NCBI RefSeq assembly: GCF_000015045.1
Contig: NC_008609.1
Coordinates: forward strand, 2,179,501-2,243,500
DNA from: Pelobacter propionicus DSM 2379
GTDB lineage: Bacteria; Desulfobacterota; Desulfuromonadia; Geobacterales; Pseudopelobacteraceae
Length of the DNA: 64,000 bases
Reading direction: 5' to 3'
The position numbers were made by a program, and so were the translations under genes. Below are positions 17,693-27,777 of the stretch, piece after piece; the stretch's first letter is position 1; the number at the start of each line of letters is the position of its first letter. The notes under the pieces are model-generated. The model saw only the letters and a program-made list of their open reading frames with translations, ran no database searches and was not told the DNA's origin.

Positions 17693-18434
<742 letters not shown>

Positions 18435-18447
<13 letters not shown>

Positions 18448-19229
18448 TTACCGCCTTCATTCTCCTGCCGGTGGTCATCCTGACCATTACCCACGGAGGG
18501 CCGCTGCTCTTTACCGGACTGATCGGCATCGTAGCCGCCATCGCCATGCTGGAGTTCTACCGCATGGCACTGCCCGAACGCCTGATGGAATCGCGCCTGG
18601 CTGCCCTCTGCGGTGGCCTGATGGTCTTTGTCCCGCTGGTCGGAGACGGAGGAGCGGCCCTGCCCAGCCTCGTGGCAGCGCTTCTGCTCTTCTTCCTGCT
18701 GTTCCTCTTCCGCATCCAGAACATCGCCGATGCGGCCCGGGACGTGTCCTACGCCGCCCTGGCCTTCGCCTACATCCCGCTCCTGCTGATGCATCTGGTC
18801 ATGCTGCGCCAGACGACCTACGGGGTGCAGTGGCTGGTGGTGGTGATGCTGATCGTCATGAGCAACGACTCCCTGGCCTACTACAGCGGCAGAGCTTTGG
18901 GAAGGCACCGTCTCTACAAGCTGGTGAGCCCCAACAAGAGCATCGAGGGGGCGATCGGTGGTGTAGTGGGGAGCATCCTGGGCACCCTGCTGGCACGCTT
19001 CACCTTTTTCCCGCAACTCTCCCTGACTGACGCCTTGCTGACCGCGGTGTTCATCGGCATCCTGGGCCAGACCGGTGACCTGTTCGAATCACTGCTCAAG
19101 CGAAGTTTCGGCGTCAAGGATTCCGGGACCATCTTCCCCGGCCACGGCGGAATCCTGGACCGCCTGGACAGCATCATCTTCGCCGCGCCTGCCACCTACT
19201 ACTACGCAACCTACTTTTTCAAGGGATAG
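18435..19229 (+). CDS. cdsA: Phosphatidate cytidylyltransferase
   Basis: About 264 residues, with many membrane helices and the C-terminal family signature [21 protein letters not shown] followed by LDRLDS. It makes CDP-diacylglycerol, the precursor of phospholipids. The typical N-terminus MKRLITA appears here as ATC AAA CGC CTG ATT ACC GCC at 18435, with GAGGAA 6 bases upstream. No ATG, GTG or TTG lies in frame between the upstream stop (18384) and GTG 18471, which would cut the first helix, so ATC is the likely start. It overlaps uppS by 13 bases. Confidence 0.9.
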
Positions 19230-19233
19230 TCTT

Positions 19234-20394
19234 ATGAAACAGCTTTCAATACTTGGTTCCACCGGTTCCATCGGCGTCAGCACCCTGGAGATCGTTGCCG
19301 CCCACCCGGACCGGTTCCGGGTCAGCGCCCTGACCGCCGGAAAAAACCTGGAACTTTTGGCCCGCCAGATCAGACAGTTCTCTCCCCGCATCGCCGCCGT
19401 CGCAGCCAAGGAGGATGTTCCCCGCCTGGCCCAGCTCTGCGACGGCCTGGAGGTGAAGATCGTCGGAGGGGTGGAAGGGCTGATCGAGGCCGCAACAGCC
19501 GATGAAACGGACATGGTGGTGGCGGCCATTGTTGGCGCGGCCGGACTGGTTCCCACGGCAGCCGCCATCCGCGCCGGCAAGGATATCGCCCTGGCCAACA
19601 AGGAGACCCTGGTCACCGCCGGGCACCTGTTCATGGAGATGGTCAGCAGCCACGGCGTCAAGCTCTACCCGGTGGACAGCGAGCACAGCGCCATCTTCCA
19701 GTCCCTGGAGGGGCATCGCAGCGATGACATCAGCAAGATCATCCTCACCGCCTCGGGCGGACCGTTTTTAAACACATCCCTGGAGCAGCTGGCCGGCGTC
19801 ACGGTGGGCGATGCCCTCAACCATCCCAACTGGAGCATGGGGAGAAAGATCACCATCGACTCGGCAACCATGATGAACAAGGGCCTGGAGGTCATCGAGG
19901 CCCGCTGGCTCTTCGACGCGCCGATGGAGAAAATCCATATCAACATCCATCCCCAAAGCATCATCCACTCCATGGTGGAGTACATCGACGGCTGCGTCAT
20001 CGCCCAGCTGGGCATGCCGGACATGAAAGCGCCCATCGCCTACGCCCTCTCCTACCCCGAGCGGGTCGCCACCGGCATCAAGCCGCTGGACCTGACCACC
20101 CTCACGGGACTCACCTTCTTCAAACCGGACCTGGAGAAATTCCGCTGCCTGGGGCTGGCCTACCGCGCCATGGCCGACGGAGAGAGCATGCCGGCGGTCA
20201 TGAACGCGGCCAACGAGATCGCCGTGGATGCCTTCCTGGAGGGGCGCATCGCTTTCCTGCAGATCGCCCGGGTGATCGAGGAGACCATGGACAGCCACAT
20301 TCCTCACGATCTGAAGTCCATAGCAGAGGTGCTTCAGGCCGATCAGTGGGGCCGCGACACGGCCCGTGACATCTGCAGGAGGCTCTCGAACTGA
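19234..20394 (+). CDS. dxr: 1-deoxy-D-xylulose 5-phosphate reductoisomerase
   Basis: 386 residues. NADPH motif [11 protein letters not shown] at the N-terminus, metal and substrate motifs [30 protein letters not shown] and [12 protein letters not shown]. It commits DXP to MEP in isoprenoid synthesis, supplying precursors for UppS. It begins 4 bases after cdsA. Confidence 0.97.
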
Positions 20395-20395
20395 C

Positions 20396-21514
20396 ATGAC
20401 GGTCATCTATGCCATAATCGCACTCGGTGTCCTAATTTTCGTCCACGAGTTGGGACATTTCATCTTCGCCAAGCTGTTCAACGTCAAGGTGGAGAAGTTT
20501 TCTCTTGGCTTCGGCCCCAAGCTGTTCGGCAGACAGATCGGCGAGACAGAGTATCTGCTCTCGGCGTTCCCCCTGGGCGGCTACGTCAAGATGTTCGGCG
20601 AAGGGGGCTTCATCGAGGGGGGGGAGACCCACCACCAGCAGGACCCGGAAGAGTCGCCCGCGCAACGGGAATATACCGACGAGGAGAAGCGGCGTTCCTT
20701 TGCCCATAAACCGCCCCTGGCACGCATCGCCATCGTCTTGGCCGGCCCGATCTTCAACCTGCTCTTCGCCTGGCTGGCGTTCATGCTGCTCTGCACGCTG
20801 GGGGTTCCCACCATCACCACCAGGATCGGCGAGGTGCTCAAGGACAAGCCGGCGGCCAGGGCCGGCATCATGAAGGACGACCTGATCACCGCCGTAGATG
20901 GGCAGGCGGTTTACCGCTGGGAGGAGTTCGCCTCCAGCATCGCGGAGAGCAAGGGCAAACCGATCAACCTGTCGGTGAAGCGCAAGGACAAGGAGCTGAG
21001 CTTCACCATCACCCCGGCGCCACGGGTGGCCAAGAACGTCTTCGGCGAGAATGTCAACGGCTATGCCATCGGCGTGGCGTCGGCGGGCGAGATCGTCACC
21101 GAGTACTACGACCCGCTTCAGGCGGTGGTCAAGGGAACCAAGCAGACCTTTGTGGTCATCGACCTGACCATCACCTCGCTGATCAAGCTTGCCCAGCGCA
21201 TCGTGCCGCTGGATACGGTGGGAGGGCCGATCATGATCGCCAAGATGGCCGGCGAGCAGGCCTCGGCCGGCGGCGCCAGCTTCCTGGCTTTCATGGCCCT
21301 GCTCTCCATCAACCTGGGCATTCTCAACCTGCTGCCGGTTCCGGTCCTGGACGGCGGCCACCTGATCTTCTACATCTGGGAACTGGTCTTCCGCAGGCCG
21401 GTCAGGCAGCAGGTTCGGGAATACGCCCAGCAGATCGGCATGGCGCTCCTGCTCGGCCTGATGCTCTTGGCCTTCTACAACGACATCGTCCGTTATTTCG
21501 TCGGCCAGGGGTAA
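20396..21514 (+). CDS. rseP: Site-2 protease RseP
   Basis: 372 residues. Zinc motif HELGH in the first helix, third metal ligand in VPVLDGGH near the C-terminal helices, and a single PDZ domain (~115-195, PAARAGIMKDDLITAVDG). E. coli RseP has two PDZ domains; one is usual in this group. It performs intramembrane cleavage of anti-sigma factors and signal-peptide remnants. ATG 20396 lies 1 base after the dxr stop; a 12-residue insert of Gly/Glu/His/Gln (GGETHHQQDPEE) is present before the second helix. Confidence 0.95.
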   Translation: MTVIYAIIALGVLIFVHELGHFIFAKLFNVKVEKFSLGFGPKLFGRQIGETEYLLSAFPLGGYVKMFGEGGFIEGGETHHQQDPEESPAQREYTDEEKRRSFAHKPPLARIAIVLAGPIFNLLFAWLAFMLLCTLGVPTITTRIGEVLKDKPAARAGIMKDDLITAVDGQAVYRWEEFASSIAESKGKPINLSVKRKDKELSFTITPAPRVAKNVFGENVNGYAIGVASAGEIVTEYYDPLQAVVKGTKQTFVVIDLTITSLIKLAQRIVPLDTVGGPIMIAKMAGEQASAGGASFLAFMALLSINLGILNLLPVPVLDGGHLIFYIWELVFRRPVRQQVREYAQQIGMALLLGLMLLAFYNDIVRYFVGQG

Positions 21515-21535
21515 GCACTACGCACCGACAATCGA

Positions 21536-21583
21536 AAGCGCCGCGTCGCAGCAGGCCTAAAGCCGCCACGGGACGCGGCGTTT
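21536..21583 (+). terminator. Terminator-like hairpin after rseP
   Basis: CGCCGCGTC (21539-21547) pairs with GACGCGGCG (21572-21580), extended by AAA/TTT at the base, with a 24-base loop that holds a small inner stem. The following T-run is broken (TTTGGTTGT), so strength is uncertain. Confidence 0.6.
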
Positions 21584-21656
21584 GGTTGTACGCTCTGTTG
21601 TGCCTCTTTCCCCTCCGCTACCCGGGGCGCCACCGGCGCCCTGAGCGTGTGTCCCC

Positions 21657-22529
21657 ATGTCAACTCTCGCCTTCAGCCTGATCGTCGCCTCGGCGGTGAT
21701 GCACGCCCTCTGGAACCTGCTGGTGAAGCGTTGCCGCCACAAGACCGTCTTCATCTGGTGGATGTTCGTGGCCTCCGGTACGCTCTTCACCCTGACCCTC
21801 CCCTTCGTACCGGAGCAATTCACCTGGCCAAGCCGGCACACCCTGCTGATGGCATCCATAGGAGCGGTCTGTTTCGTGCTCTACCACCTGCTGAACGGCC
21901 GCGCCTACCGGGACGGCGACCTGTCGGTGGTCTACCCCCTCTCCCAGACCTCCATCATCTACGTGCCGATCTGGGGTATGACCCTTTTGGGCGAGCGGCT
22001 TACCCTGACCGGTTTATGTGGTATCCTGCTGGTTATCCTGGGCACCTACTCGGTGCAATTGCGGCGCTTGTCCCTGTCGGACATGCTGCGCCCCTTCCGT
22101 GATCTGAAGAGCGTCTCGGTCAGGGCCTCGCTAGGGGCCGGTTTCATCTACTCCATCGGCTCCATCGCCGAAAAAAACGGGGTCAAGTACTGCCCCCCGC
22201 TCCTTTTTACCTATGTTCTGGTCATGATGATGCTACTGCTCATGTCGCTCAACCTGTGCCGCTCCAGGTACCGCCTGCTGATCGGAGAGGAGCTGCGCGA
22301 AAACTGGCGGCTGATCCTCTGCAGCGGACCGGTGGTGATGGCATCATTTCTCACCTTCCGCTACGGACTCAACCTGGCGCCGGTGAGCTACGCGGTTCCA
22401 GTGCGACAGGTCAGTATCATGGTGGGGGTGTTGATCGGCATCTTCTTCCTGGGAGAATCCTGCGCCAAGATCAGGATCATGGCTGCCGCCCTGATCCTCT
22501 GCGGTGCGATTCTGATACGACTGGGATAG
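21657..22529 (+). CDS. EamA/DMT-superfamily membrane transporter
   Basis: 290 residues with about ten hydrophobic helices in two halves. The first half holds SAVMHALWNLLVKR and VVYPLSQTSIIYVPIWGMTLLGERL, the second SYAVPVRQVSIMVGVLIGIFFLGESC, each ending in the EamA pattern of a helix followed by GE. The family exports or imports small metabolites; substrate unknown. No Shine-Dalgarno of note precedes the ATG (CGTGTGTCCCC). Confidence 0.8.
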   Translation: MSTLAFSLIVASAVMHALWNLLVKRCRHKTVFIWWMFVASGTLFTLTLPFVPEQFTWPSRHTLLMASIGAVCFVLYHLLNGRAYRDGDLSVVYPLSQTSIIYVPIWGMTLLGERLTLTGLCGILLVILGTYSVQLRRLSLSDMLRPFRDLKSVSVRASLGAGFIYSIGSIAEKNGVKYCPPLLFTYVLVMMMLLLMSLNLCRSRYRLLIGEELRENWRLILCSGPVVMASFLTFRYGLNLAPVSYAVPVRQVSIMVGVLIGIFFLGESCAKIRIMAAALILCGAILIRLG

Positions 22530-22536
22530 GCGTTGG

Positions 22537-22622
22537 AAGTGAGGGGTGGGGGGTGATGAGTCAGGAGTGAGGAGAAAAACAGGCTCGAAAAACTCCTTAC
22601 GCTTTACTCCTTACCCCTGGCG
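22537..22622. repeat. Imperfect inverted repeat (GTGAGGAG type)
   Basis: A G-rich left arm (GGAGTGAGGAG among related words) is mirrored by a right arm with CTCCTTACGCTTTACTCC; both arms are built from near copies of the same GTGAGG/CCTTAC word. Such low-complexity inverted arms recur between genes in this bacterial group as far as I recall. It could act as a terminator for the EamA gene and the small membrane protein gene that converge here. Confidence 0.45.
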
Positions 22623-22631
22623 TCTTTCCTG

Positions 22632-22847
22632 TCAGCTCTTCCTGAACCCGATGATGCCGCCCAGCCCGGCCAGCAGCCCGCCCCAGGCGAGGAGCAGTTC
22701 CTTGGGAGTGTACTGCCCTTTCATGTCCGGAACATTGTCTACCATCCATTCACCCAGCATCTCGGTTGCGGTGACCGTGAACGCCGAGTAGAAGAACGCC
22801 GCCCCGACGAGAAACAGTATGATCCCAACGCTTTTTTTCATTTCCAT
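22632..22847 (-). CDS. Small two-helix membrane protein
   Basis: 71 residues. Hydrophobic helix ~5-25 (SVGIILFLVGAAFFYSAF), a polar segment with TEMLGEWMVDNVPDMKGQY, then a Gly-rich helix ~52-68 (LLAWGGLLAGLGGIIGF). It resembles the DUF3185 type of small membrane protein in layout only. GGGAGG is well placed before the ATG. Function unknown. Confidence 0.6.
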   Translation of the reverse strand: MEMKKSVGIILFLVGAAFFYSAFTVTATEMLGEWMVDNVPDMKGQYTPKELLLAWGGLLAGLGGIIGFRKS

Positions 22848-22880
22848 GCTAACCTCCCTATCTACGTTAAACTGTCCTGC

Positions 22881-22909
22881 TTTCTACATGAGCGCACCCT
22901 CCCTGTCAA
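22881..22909 (-). promoter_or_regulatory. Promoter of the small membrane protein gene
   Basis: Minus strand: TTGACA, 17-base spacer, TAGAAA, about 34 bases before the ATG at 22847. Confidence 0.5.
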
Positions 22910-22964
22910 CCATGGCGCGGGGTGAGGGACTGGCACTGATACCCACACGGGGGGAGCATCTGCC

Positions 22965-24179
22965 ATGAACGAAGTGCGATCGCAACTGGCTGAGTTGTTC
23001 CCACCGGCATGCCATGGCCGGGTCTTTCTGGTGGGAGGATGTGTACGGGACCACCTGCTGGGCCGCGGGTGCCGTGACATCGACCTGGTGGCGGCGCTCA
23101 GCGGGGATGAGCTCGGCAGGTGCGGGTTCCGGCTGGTGGCCGGCAGGAGCACCGCGCCGATCTGGTTCAGGCACGATGATGCATTCGGCACCATCGAACT
23201 GACGCCGCTGACCTGCCCGGAGGCTTTGGACGCCGACCTGCGGCGCCGCGACTTCACCATCAATAGCCTGGCCATGGATCTTCGGGGGAACCTGCACGAC
23301 CCGTTTGACGGTCGCGGCGACATCATGGGGCGTTTTTTGCGCCCCTGCTCCCCAGACACCTTCAGGGACGACCCCCTGCGCATCTTCCGGGCATTCCGCT
23401 TCGAATCCGACGGATGGAGCATGACCGGCGAGTGCCAGTATTTGATCGGGCAGCACCAGTGGTCGGAAGAGCTGTCCCGCATCCCCATGGAGCGTTTCAG
23501 CCGCGAGATGCTCAAGGCCTGCTCTGCCGCCCGACCGGAACGTTTCTTCCTGGCCATGCTGAAATTCGGCGTGGGCGCCGGATATCTGCCGGAACTCTTC
23601 CGCATGGCCCGTATTCCTGCCGGCCCCCTCCGTTACCATCCCGAGGGGGATCTTTTGACCCACTCCATCCAGGTGATGCAACGGGTGGCAGAGCGCTCCA
23701 CCGATCCCTTGGCCCGCTTCTGCGCCCTGTTCCACGACATCGGCAAGCTGTCCACCGACCCTGCCCGCTACCCCAGCCACCATGGCCATGACCGGTCCGG
23801 TGTCGAACTGGCCCGCCAGCTCTGCTCCCGCCTGCGCCTGTCGGCCAGGTACCGTAACGCCTTGGCCGCTATCTGCCGGCTGCATATGACATTCAACAAC
23901 TGGGAAGAGTTACGGGACGGGACACGGCTGAGAGCTGCCGAGCAGGCGGTCAAATCGGGCATTACCGGAATCCTGCCCCTGGTTTCCGCGGCGGACAGGG
24001 CAAGATCCGAAGAACCGGCCGGATGGTCGCGGGCGGTACAGGTTGTCCGCATGTCAACAATCGAACTGGGCATGGATCAGCAACAGCTGGAAAAGATGCC
24101 AGCCGACCTTCGCAGCGATCTCATCCTGCAGCTTCGCATAGAGAGATTTCGTCAGGCAACGGGCTGTTCGGCGAACTGA
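22965..24179 (+). CDS. CCA-adding/poly(A) polymerase family nucleotidyltransferase with HD domain
   Basis: 404 residues. The class II nucleotidyltransferase head has VFLVGGCVRDHLLG then DIDLV (metal Asp pair), followed by DLRRRDFTINSLAMDL and the RNA-binding segment DDPLRIFRAFRF. An HD phosphohydrolase domain is fused at ~residues 215-330 (LFHDIGKLST, HHGHDRSG). This is the layout of bacterial CCA-adding enzymes with HD repair activity; a poly(A) polymerase or an A-adding enzyme cannot be excluded. The gene stands alone. Confidence 0.85.
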   Translation: MNEVRSQLAELFPPACHGRVFLVGGCVRDHLLGRGCRDIDLVAALSGDELGRCGFRLVAGRSTAPIWFRHDDAFGTIELTPLTCPEALDADLRRRDFTINSLAMDLRGNLHDPFDGRGDIMGRFLRPCSPDTFRDDPLRIFRAFRFESDGWSMTGECQYLIGQHQWSEELSRIPMERFSREMLKACSAARPERFFLAMLKFGVGAGYLPELFRMARIPAGPLRYHPEGDLLTHSIQVMQRVAERSTDPLARFCALFHDIGKLSTDPARYPSHHGHDRSGVELARQLCSRLRLSARYRNALAAICRLHMTFNNWEELRDGTRLRAAEQAVKSGITGILPLVSAADRARSEEPAGWSRAVQVVRMSTIELGMDQQQLEKMPADLRSDLILQLRIERFRQATGCSAN

Positions 24180-24435
24180 GACGCCAGCGGAGAGAACCCC
24201 GAGCGCATTCCCCGTTGAGCGTCGGTTACGGGGAGTTTCTGCGCCAGCAGAGAACGACTCCGCCGACACAACACCCCTGTCCGGGAGAGCCCTTCCCGCC
24301 GCCATAGGGCAGCAACGCAGAGGAAGTCACCGTTGTGCCGGAGCAAATATTATGTCTTTTTTTAAATAGCGTTGACATTAAAGCATTTATACACTAATCA
24401 TAAAAAATACATCAACCTGATGACGGGAGGTTCAC
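24180..24435. other. Intergenic, GC-rich and hairpin-prone, no gene recognised
   Basis: The first ~170 bases are GC-rich and can fold; one pair is GGCAGCAACG (24308-24317, one bulged G) with CGTTGTGCC (24331-24339). The last ~80 bases are AT-rich. I compared it by eye with GEMM, cobalamin, TPP, SAH and Moco riboswitch signatures and saw no match. Confidence 0.3.
24372..24400 (+). promoter_or_regulatory. Likely promoter of the 74-residue protein gene
   Basis: TTGACA (24372-24377), 17-base spacer, TAATCA (24395-24400) in an AT-rich stretch, followed by GGGAGGT before the ATG at 24436. The -10 is poor. Confidence 0.4.
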
Positions 24436-24660
24436 ATGAACTCGAATGGGCTGCATCTCAGAGGCCGCCAGCTTCTGGTCGACGCGCTTGTGGCGATAGC
24501 CGAACAGGGAAACCTGACCGACGCGGATATAGCACTGATCAAGGCCCATGAACTGGACGACATGGTCAAGGACAAACTGTTTCGACGCGCGGCAAGCAGC
24601 AGCGACATTGACAGGCTGTTTGACGCGATACCGCTTGCGTGGGAAGCACGGGATAACTGA
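24436..24660 (+). CDS. Small acidic cytoplasmic protein, unknown
   Basis: 74 residues, predicted helical and charged, without signal peptide, Cys or known motif. A strong GGGAGGT Shine-Dalgarno and an AT-rich promoter region support expression. The sequence pattern (AEQGNLTDADIALIKAHELDD) looks like a small helical bundle. No function can be proposed. Confidence 0.55.
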   Translation: MNSNGLHLRGRQLLVDALVAIAEQGNLTDADIALIKAHELDDMVKDKLFRRAASSSDIDRLFDAIPLAWEARDN

Positions 24661-24709
24661 TCCGCCGATACGTTCGAAACCTCGCACAGCCCTCACCCCT
24701 CAGTCACAC

Positions 24710-25468
24710 CTACTCCGCCATCCTGTTCCTGAAGATCACCACCGCCGCGACAAAGGCGATCAGAGCCGCGGCAAGCACCTGCAGCGCGAAAACGGTTGAG
24801 AAATCGCCGCCGACCAGGGCATGACGAGCGCCCTCGAACAGGGCGGTGGTGGGAAACAACCGCACCCAGGGAATCAGCCGTTCGGGATAGGAGGAGAGCG
24901 GAAAGAACAGGCCGGACATGAAGATCAGCGGCATGACCAGCACCGCCTCCACCTTGCCGATGGTCTCCGGCTTGTCCATGACGGTCCCGCTGATCACCCC
25001 GGCGCAGGAAAAGAGCGCCGAACCGGGGAGCAGGAAGGCCAGATAGGCCAGCAGGTTGGCAGGATCGAAACGGAAGGGTGTGATGGCGAAGATGACCAGG
25101 GCCACAGCCAGCCCCTTAATCAGGCCATGGCTGAAGCCGGAGAGGATCTTGGCCACCACGATTTCCCAGACGCCGATGGGAGTGACCCGGTAGGACTCCA
25201 CCGTGAACTGCACCCTCCGGTGGAACCAGAGGCTCCAGACGCTTTCGTTGTAAGCGGCGTTGACAGCGGTCATGGTGATGAGCCCCGGCGCTATGAACAG
25301 GCTGTAGGGCACCCCCTCCACCAGTCCGATGTACCCCTTCATGCCGATGCCAAAGGCCAGGTACATGGTCAGTGGGTAGGCAACAATCGCCACCAGTTCC
25401 GACCAGATACTGCGCCTGAGCACCAGCATGTCCCGCCGCCAGATTGCCAGATATCCCCGCGGCATCAA
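24710..25468 (-). CDS. ABC-2 type exporter permease (NodJ-like)
   Basis: 252 residues with six hydrophobic helices. The pattern SIWSELVAIVAYPLTMYLAFGIGM, PYSLFIAPGLITMTAVNAAYNESVW and FPLSSYPERLIPWVRLFPTTALFEGARHALVGG is that of NodJ/daunorubicin-type permeases. It partners with the ATPase gene immediately upstream in transcription, with a 4-base overlap. Substrate unknown; lipids, drugs or oligosaccharides are exported by relatives. Confidence 0.85.
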   Translation of the reverse strand: MMPRGYLAIWRRDMLVLRRSIWSELVAIVAYPLTMYLAFGIGMKGYIGLVEGVPYSLFIAPGLITMTAVNAAYNESVWSLWFHRRVQFTVESYRVTPIGVWEIVVAKILSGFSHGLIKGLAVALVIFAITPFRFDPANLLAYLAFLLPGSALFSCAGVISGTVMDKPETIGKVEAVLVMPLIFMSGLFFPLSSYPERLIPWVRLFPTTALFEGARHALVGGDFSTVFALQVLAAALIAFVAAVVIFRNRMAE

Positions 25469-26391
25469 TTGCGCACCCCCGCACCGGTCAGGCTGATGAA
25501 CACGTCTTCCAGGGTCCGCTCCTTAAGCGAGATGCGCCGCACCGCCGCGCCGCGCAGGGCCGAGACCAGCTCGGAGAGACATTCCCAACTCTCCAGCCGC
25601 ACATCAACCACCCTTCCCGTCACCACCATCTCCAGCACGCATGCCATGCTTCCCAGGATTTGGGCATGACGTTCCGCCTGCTCCTCGAATTCGATCTCGT
25701 AGACCGTGCCGCCGGAGAGACGTTCCTTCAGCTCGCTGGTGGTCCCCTGGGCGATCATCCTGCCGTGGTCCATGATGGCGATGCGGTCGCAGAGGTGCTC
25801 GGTCTCCTCCAGGTAGTGGGTGGTGAGGAAGATGGTCATGCTCCCCGCCAGGGAGCGCACATACTCCCACACGGCGCGGCGGGACTGGGGATCCAGGCCG
25901 GTGGTCGGTTCGTCCAGGAAGAGCAGGCGGGGCTCGTTCAGCAGTGCCCGTGCCACCACCAGTCTGCGCTGCATCCCGCCGGAAAAGGTGTCGGGAAAGT
26001 CCCCCTGCCGCCCGGTCAGCCCCATCAGCTCCAGCAGTTCGTCGATCCGGGGACGGAAACGGCTGGCCGGCATTCCGTGCAGACGGGCATGCAGCTCCAG
26101 GTTTTCCCGCGCGGTAAGGTAGCGGTCCAGGCTGTTCTCCTGGGAAACCACGCCGATCAGGGCGCGGATTTCCCGGCCATGGCTGCGGGTATCCATTCCC
26201 TGGACAAATGCCTCGCCGCTGCTCTGACCCATGAGGGTGGTCAGGATGCGGATCAGGGTGGTCTTGCCGGCGCCGTTGGGTCCCAGCAAGCCGAAGATGG
26301 TTCCCTGTTCCACCTGCAGGTCGAAGCTGTCCAGGGCGGTCAGCCTGCCGTAGCTCTTGGTCAGTCCATGGGTGCGAAGGGCGATGGTCAT
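25465..26391 (-). CDS. ABC-2 type exporter ATPase (NodI-like)
   Basis: 308 residues. Walker A GPNGAGKTT, Q-loop VSQENSLD, signature FSGGMQRRL, Walker B LLFLDEPTTGLD and H-loop TTHYLEE are all present. The C-terminal ~75 residues form the extra domain seen in drug/NodI-type ATPases. ATG 26391 starts MTIALRTHGLTKSYG, where homology begins; the frame remains open upstream across the hemerythrin promoter, which makes a longer start unlikely. Confidence 0.9.
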   Translation of the reverse strand: MTIALRTHGLTKSYGRLTALDSFDLQVEQGTIFGLLGPNGAGKTTLIRILTTLMGQSSGEAFVQGMDTRSHGREIRALIGVVSQENSLDRYLTARENLELHARLHGMPASRFRPRIDELLELMGLTGRQGDFPDTFSGGMQRRLVVARALLNEPRLLFLDEPTTGLDPQSRRAVWEYVRSLAGSMTIFLTTHYLEETEHLCDRIAIMDHGRMIAQGTTSELKERLSGGTVYEIEFEEQAERHAQILGSMACVLEMVVTGRVVDVRLESWECLSELVSALRGAAVRRISLKERTLEDVFISLTGAGVRN

Positions 26392-26453
26392 GGAAAGCCT
26401 ATAGCACACAACGACGGGAAAAGGCACCCCTTCCCTGCCGCGGCAAAAAATGG

Positions 26454-26483
26454 TTGACGCCACATTCCTCGGCTGGGTATGCT
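26454..26483 (+). promoter_or_regulatory. Promoter of the bacteriohemerythrin gene
   Basis: TTGACG (26454-26459), 18-base spacer, TATGCT (26478-26483); predicted start of transcription ~26490, about 30 bases before the ATG. Confidence 0.6.
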
Positions 26484-26518
26484 TTTGCGTCAATCTGCCA
26501 GGGAAACGGGACGAAATC

Positions 26519-26950
26519 ATGTCACTCATGGAATGGGACGGCACCTACAGCATCGGCATCAAGGAACTGGACGACCACCATCAGCACCTGTTCATGCTGA
26601 TCAATCGGGCATTCGACGGCTACAACCGGGGAATGGGCGATGCAGCAGTCAAGAAGCTGCTGGATGAATTGCTGGAGTACGCCACCTACCATTTTTCGGC
26701 GGAAGAGATGCGCATGGGTGAGGACGCCTACCCCGGAATAGAGGAGCATTACAGGCAACACAAGCTTTTTGTGAACAAGGTGGCCGAACTGATGGAACTG
26801 TACAAGGCGGTGGGAAGCAGCATCCTGACCAGCACTCTCATGTTCATGAACACCTGGCTAACCAGACATATCCTGCAGCACGACAGGGAGTACGCCCGCT
26901 ACTGCCTGGAACAACCCACAGCACCAAAGAGACCCACGGCAACGGCCTGA
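26519..26950 (+). CDS. Bacteriohemerythrin
   Basis: 143 residues, single-domain. The diiron ligands follow the family pattern: His in DDHHQHLFMLIN, His and Glu in YHFSAEEM, His in EEHYRQHKLF, and His/Asp in HILQHDREYA. The N-terminus MEWDGTYSIGIKELD is typical. It binds oxygen and may buffer or deliver it, useful to an anaerobe under oxygen exposure. It is a single gene with its own promoter. Confidence 0.92.
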   Translation: MSLMEWDGTYSIGIKELDDHHQHLFMLINRAFDGYNRGMGDAAVKKLLDELLEYATYHFSAEEMRMGEDAYPGIEEHYRQHKLFVNKVAELMELYKAVGSSILTSTLMFMNTWLTRHILQHDREYARYCLEQPTAPKRPTATA

Positions 26951-27128
26951 CACGCCGGATCATCTTGTACCCGCTCCGAGCAACGGATCAGGACGATATA
27001 TCCCGGTGGAGCCCCCCACCTCCGACATCAGCGGTGTGGGGACCGATGACAGCGTTCTTATCAATGCCGGACTGGCAATGGCCGCAGGTCCCTCAGGCGT
27101 GGCACAATCGACCTGGCCGGCAGATTCC

Positions 27129-27157
27129 TTGACAGATGCCCCGCCTTTTCCTATACC
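27129..27157 (+). promoter_or_regulatory. Promoter directly abutting the KefF-like start codon
   Basis: TTGACA (27129-27134), 17-base spacer, TATACC (27152-27157). Transcription should begin at about 27163-27166, at or next to the ATG at 27166, so the mRNA would be leaderless or nearly so. Confidence 0.6.
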
Positions 27158-27165
27158 TTGTCTTC

Positions 27166-27777
27166 ATGAAGAAAATCCTGATACTGTTCGCCCATCCACG
27201 CTACGAGATCTCAAGAGCCAACCGCGCCCTGCTGGAGCCGCTCCATGACCTGGAGCAGGTCACCATCCACGACCTGTACGAACAGTACCCAAGCTTCAAC
27301 ATCAACAGCGCCCGGGAGCAGCAACTGCTGCTGGCACACCAGATCATCGTCTGGCAGTTTCCCTTCTACATGTACAGCGCACCGTCCATGATCAAGCAGT
27401 GGATCGATCTGGTGCTGGAGCACGGCTGGGCCCACGGCGCCGGCACCAGGGCGCTGGAAAACCGAACCATCTTCGCCACCGTCACCACCGGCGGCAGCCG
27501 CGAAAGCTACGCCCCCGACGGCTTCAACCGCCATACCATGGGAGAGTTCCTCGTCCCCTTTCAGCAGACGGCCCTTCTCTGCGGCATGCACTACCTGCCC
27601 CCCTTTCTGGTGCAGGGAACCTACCGGCTTACCGACCCGCAACTGGCGCGCTTCGTCGACCAGTACCGCGACTTGCTGATCCGCCTCTCCCAGGCACCGC
27701 CTACCCCGGGTGAGTTGTCAGGCATGGAGCGGCTCTACGACTTGAGCGCTCCCCTCCCCCCCACGCCCCATGACTGA
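27166..27777 (+). CDS. KefF-like NAD(P)H quinone oxidoreductase (flavodoxin fold)
   Basis: 203 residues. Motifs KILILFAHPR, VWQFPFYMYSAPSMIKQWIDLVL and FATVTTGG are those of the KefF/KefG/MdaB-type flavoproteins that bind FMN/FAD. In E. coli, KefF activates the KefC potassium efflux channel and reduces quinones. The downstream gene is a KefC-like transporter and overlaps by 8 bases. ATG 27166 is chosen because the promoter lies over the alternative ATG at 27136; no Shine-Dalgarno precedes either. Confidence 0.85.
   Translation: MKKILILFAHPRYEISRANRALLEPLHDLEQVTIHDLYEQYPSFNINSAREQQLLLAHQIIVWQFPFYMYSAPSMIKQWIDLVLEHGWAHGAGTRALENRTIFATVTTGGSRESYAPDGFNRHTMGEFLVPFQQTALLCGMHYLPPFLVQGTYRLTDPQLARFVDQYRDLLIRLSQAPPTPGELSGMERLYDLSAPLPPTPHD

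Noticed and set aside
24180-24435. c-di-GMP (GEMM) or other known riboswitch
   Set aside because: The region can fold, but none of the conserved words of GEMM, TPP, SAH or Moco RNAs was found.
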